Positions 5,636 to 5,839 of a stretch of 5,839 bases of DNA are shown one piece after another. The notes below the pieces were generated by a model that was given only the letters and a program-made list of their open reading frames with translations, did no database searches and was not told where the DNA came from. The stretch's first letter is position 1. The number at the start of each line of letters is the position of its first letter. The DNA lies in NCBI GenBank assembly GCA_028275075.1, contig JAQCNK010000048.1:1-5839 (forward strand). Reading direction: 5' to 3'. This stretch comes from Haloarcula sp. GTDB lineage: Archaea; Halobacteriota; Halobacteria; Halobacteriales; Haloarculaceae. The position numbers and the translations under genes are program-made.

Positions 5636-5830
5636 TCAGACTGCGCGACCGTCTTCAGAGGTGCCCAGAAGCAACGAGCCAGCGGCCAGTCCCAGCGCCG
5701 CAACGCCGGCCATGACGCCCGCTACTGTTGTCGAAATACCGATATCGAACGGGCCTGACATCAGAATCAGCACCGAACTGACGACCAGCAACGCGGCGCC
5801 CGCATACACTTTTCGCTTGTCTGTAGCCAT
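5636..5830 (-). CDS. Small two-helix membrane protein of unknown function
   Basis: This is a 64-residue hydrophobic protein I cannot assign to a named family. It begins with a short basic N-terminus (MATDKRK), then a hydrophobic segment at about 8-25, a short loop containing PFDIG, a second Ala/Gly/Val-rich segment at about 34-55, and a short acidic tail (GTSEDGRAV). Two membrane helices with both ends inside is the simplest topology. The hydrophobic pattern and the ATG at 5830 support a real gene; the plus-strand reading of the same bases gives no better candidate. It is convergent with the NYN gene, with only five bases between the stops. Only nine bases upstream of the start are in the window, so its promoter and any operon partner cannot be seen. 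Confidence 0.75.
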   Translation of the reverse strand: MATDKRKVYAGAALLVVSSVLILMSGPFDIGISTTVAGVMAGVAALGLAAGSLLLGTSEDGRAV

Positions 5831-5839
5831 TGTGAGCGG

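Overview
The window is chromosomal DNA of a halophilic archaeon (class Halobacteria). It is GC-rich, and the proteins are strongly acidic (many Asp/Glu, few Lys). Several genes have TATA-like boxes about 25-30 bases before the start codon, as expected for leaderless transcripts. The genus cannot be fixed from sequence alone; a Haloarcula-type relative is a guess.

Layout: (1) 1-522, minus strand, is the N-terminal part of lysA (diaminopimelate decarboxylase), cut by the window edge. (2) 523-750 is a divergent promoter region containing three inverted repeats. (3) 751-2115, plus strand, is an unusual protein with two DUF2188-like repeats, an acidic linker and a degenerate protein-kinase fold (pseudokinase). 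(4) 2112-2951, minus, is dapD, convergent with the pseudokinase gene and sharing a CTAG in which both stop codons lie. (5) 2952-3199 is a long spacer with an AT-rich block. (6) 3200-3952 and 3949-4875, minus, are dapB and dapA, overlapping by ATGA. (7) 4876-5132 is a second divergent promoter region. (8) 5133-5630, plus, is a NYN/LabA-type PIN-like nuclease. (9) 5636-5830, minus, is a small two-helix membrane protein.

Together dapA, dapB, dapD and lysA cover the first two steps (DapA, DapB), the succinylation step (DapD) and the last step (LysA) of the succinylase branch of the diaminopimelate route to L-lysine. DapA appears to keep the full set of lysine feedback-site residues. dapC-, dapE- and dapF-type genes are not in the window; some may lie beyond the left edge after lysA. 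The most unusual element is the pseudokinase gene, placed on the opposite strand inside this cluster between dapD and lysA. I found no mobile element, CRISPR array, tRNA or rRNA.
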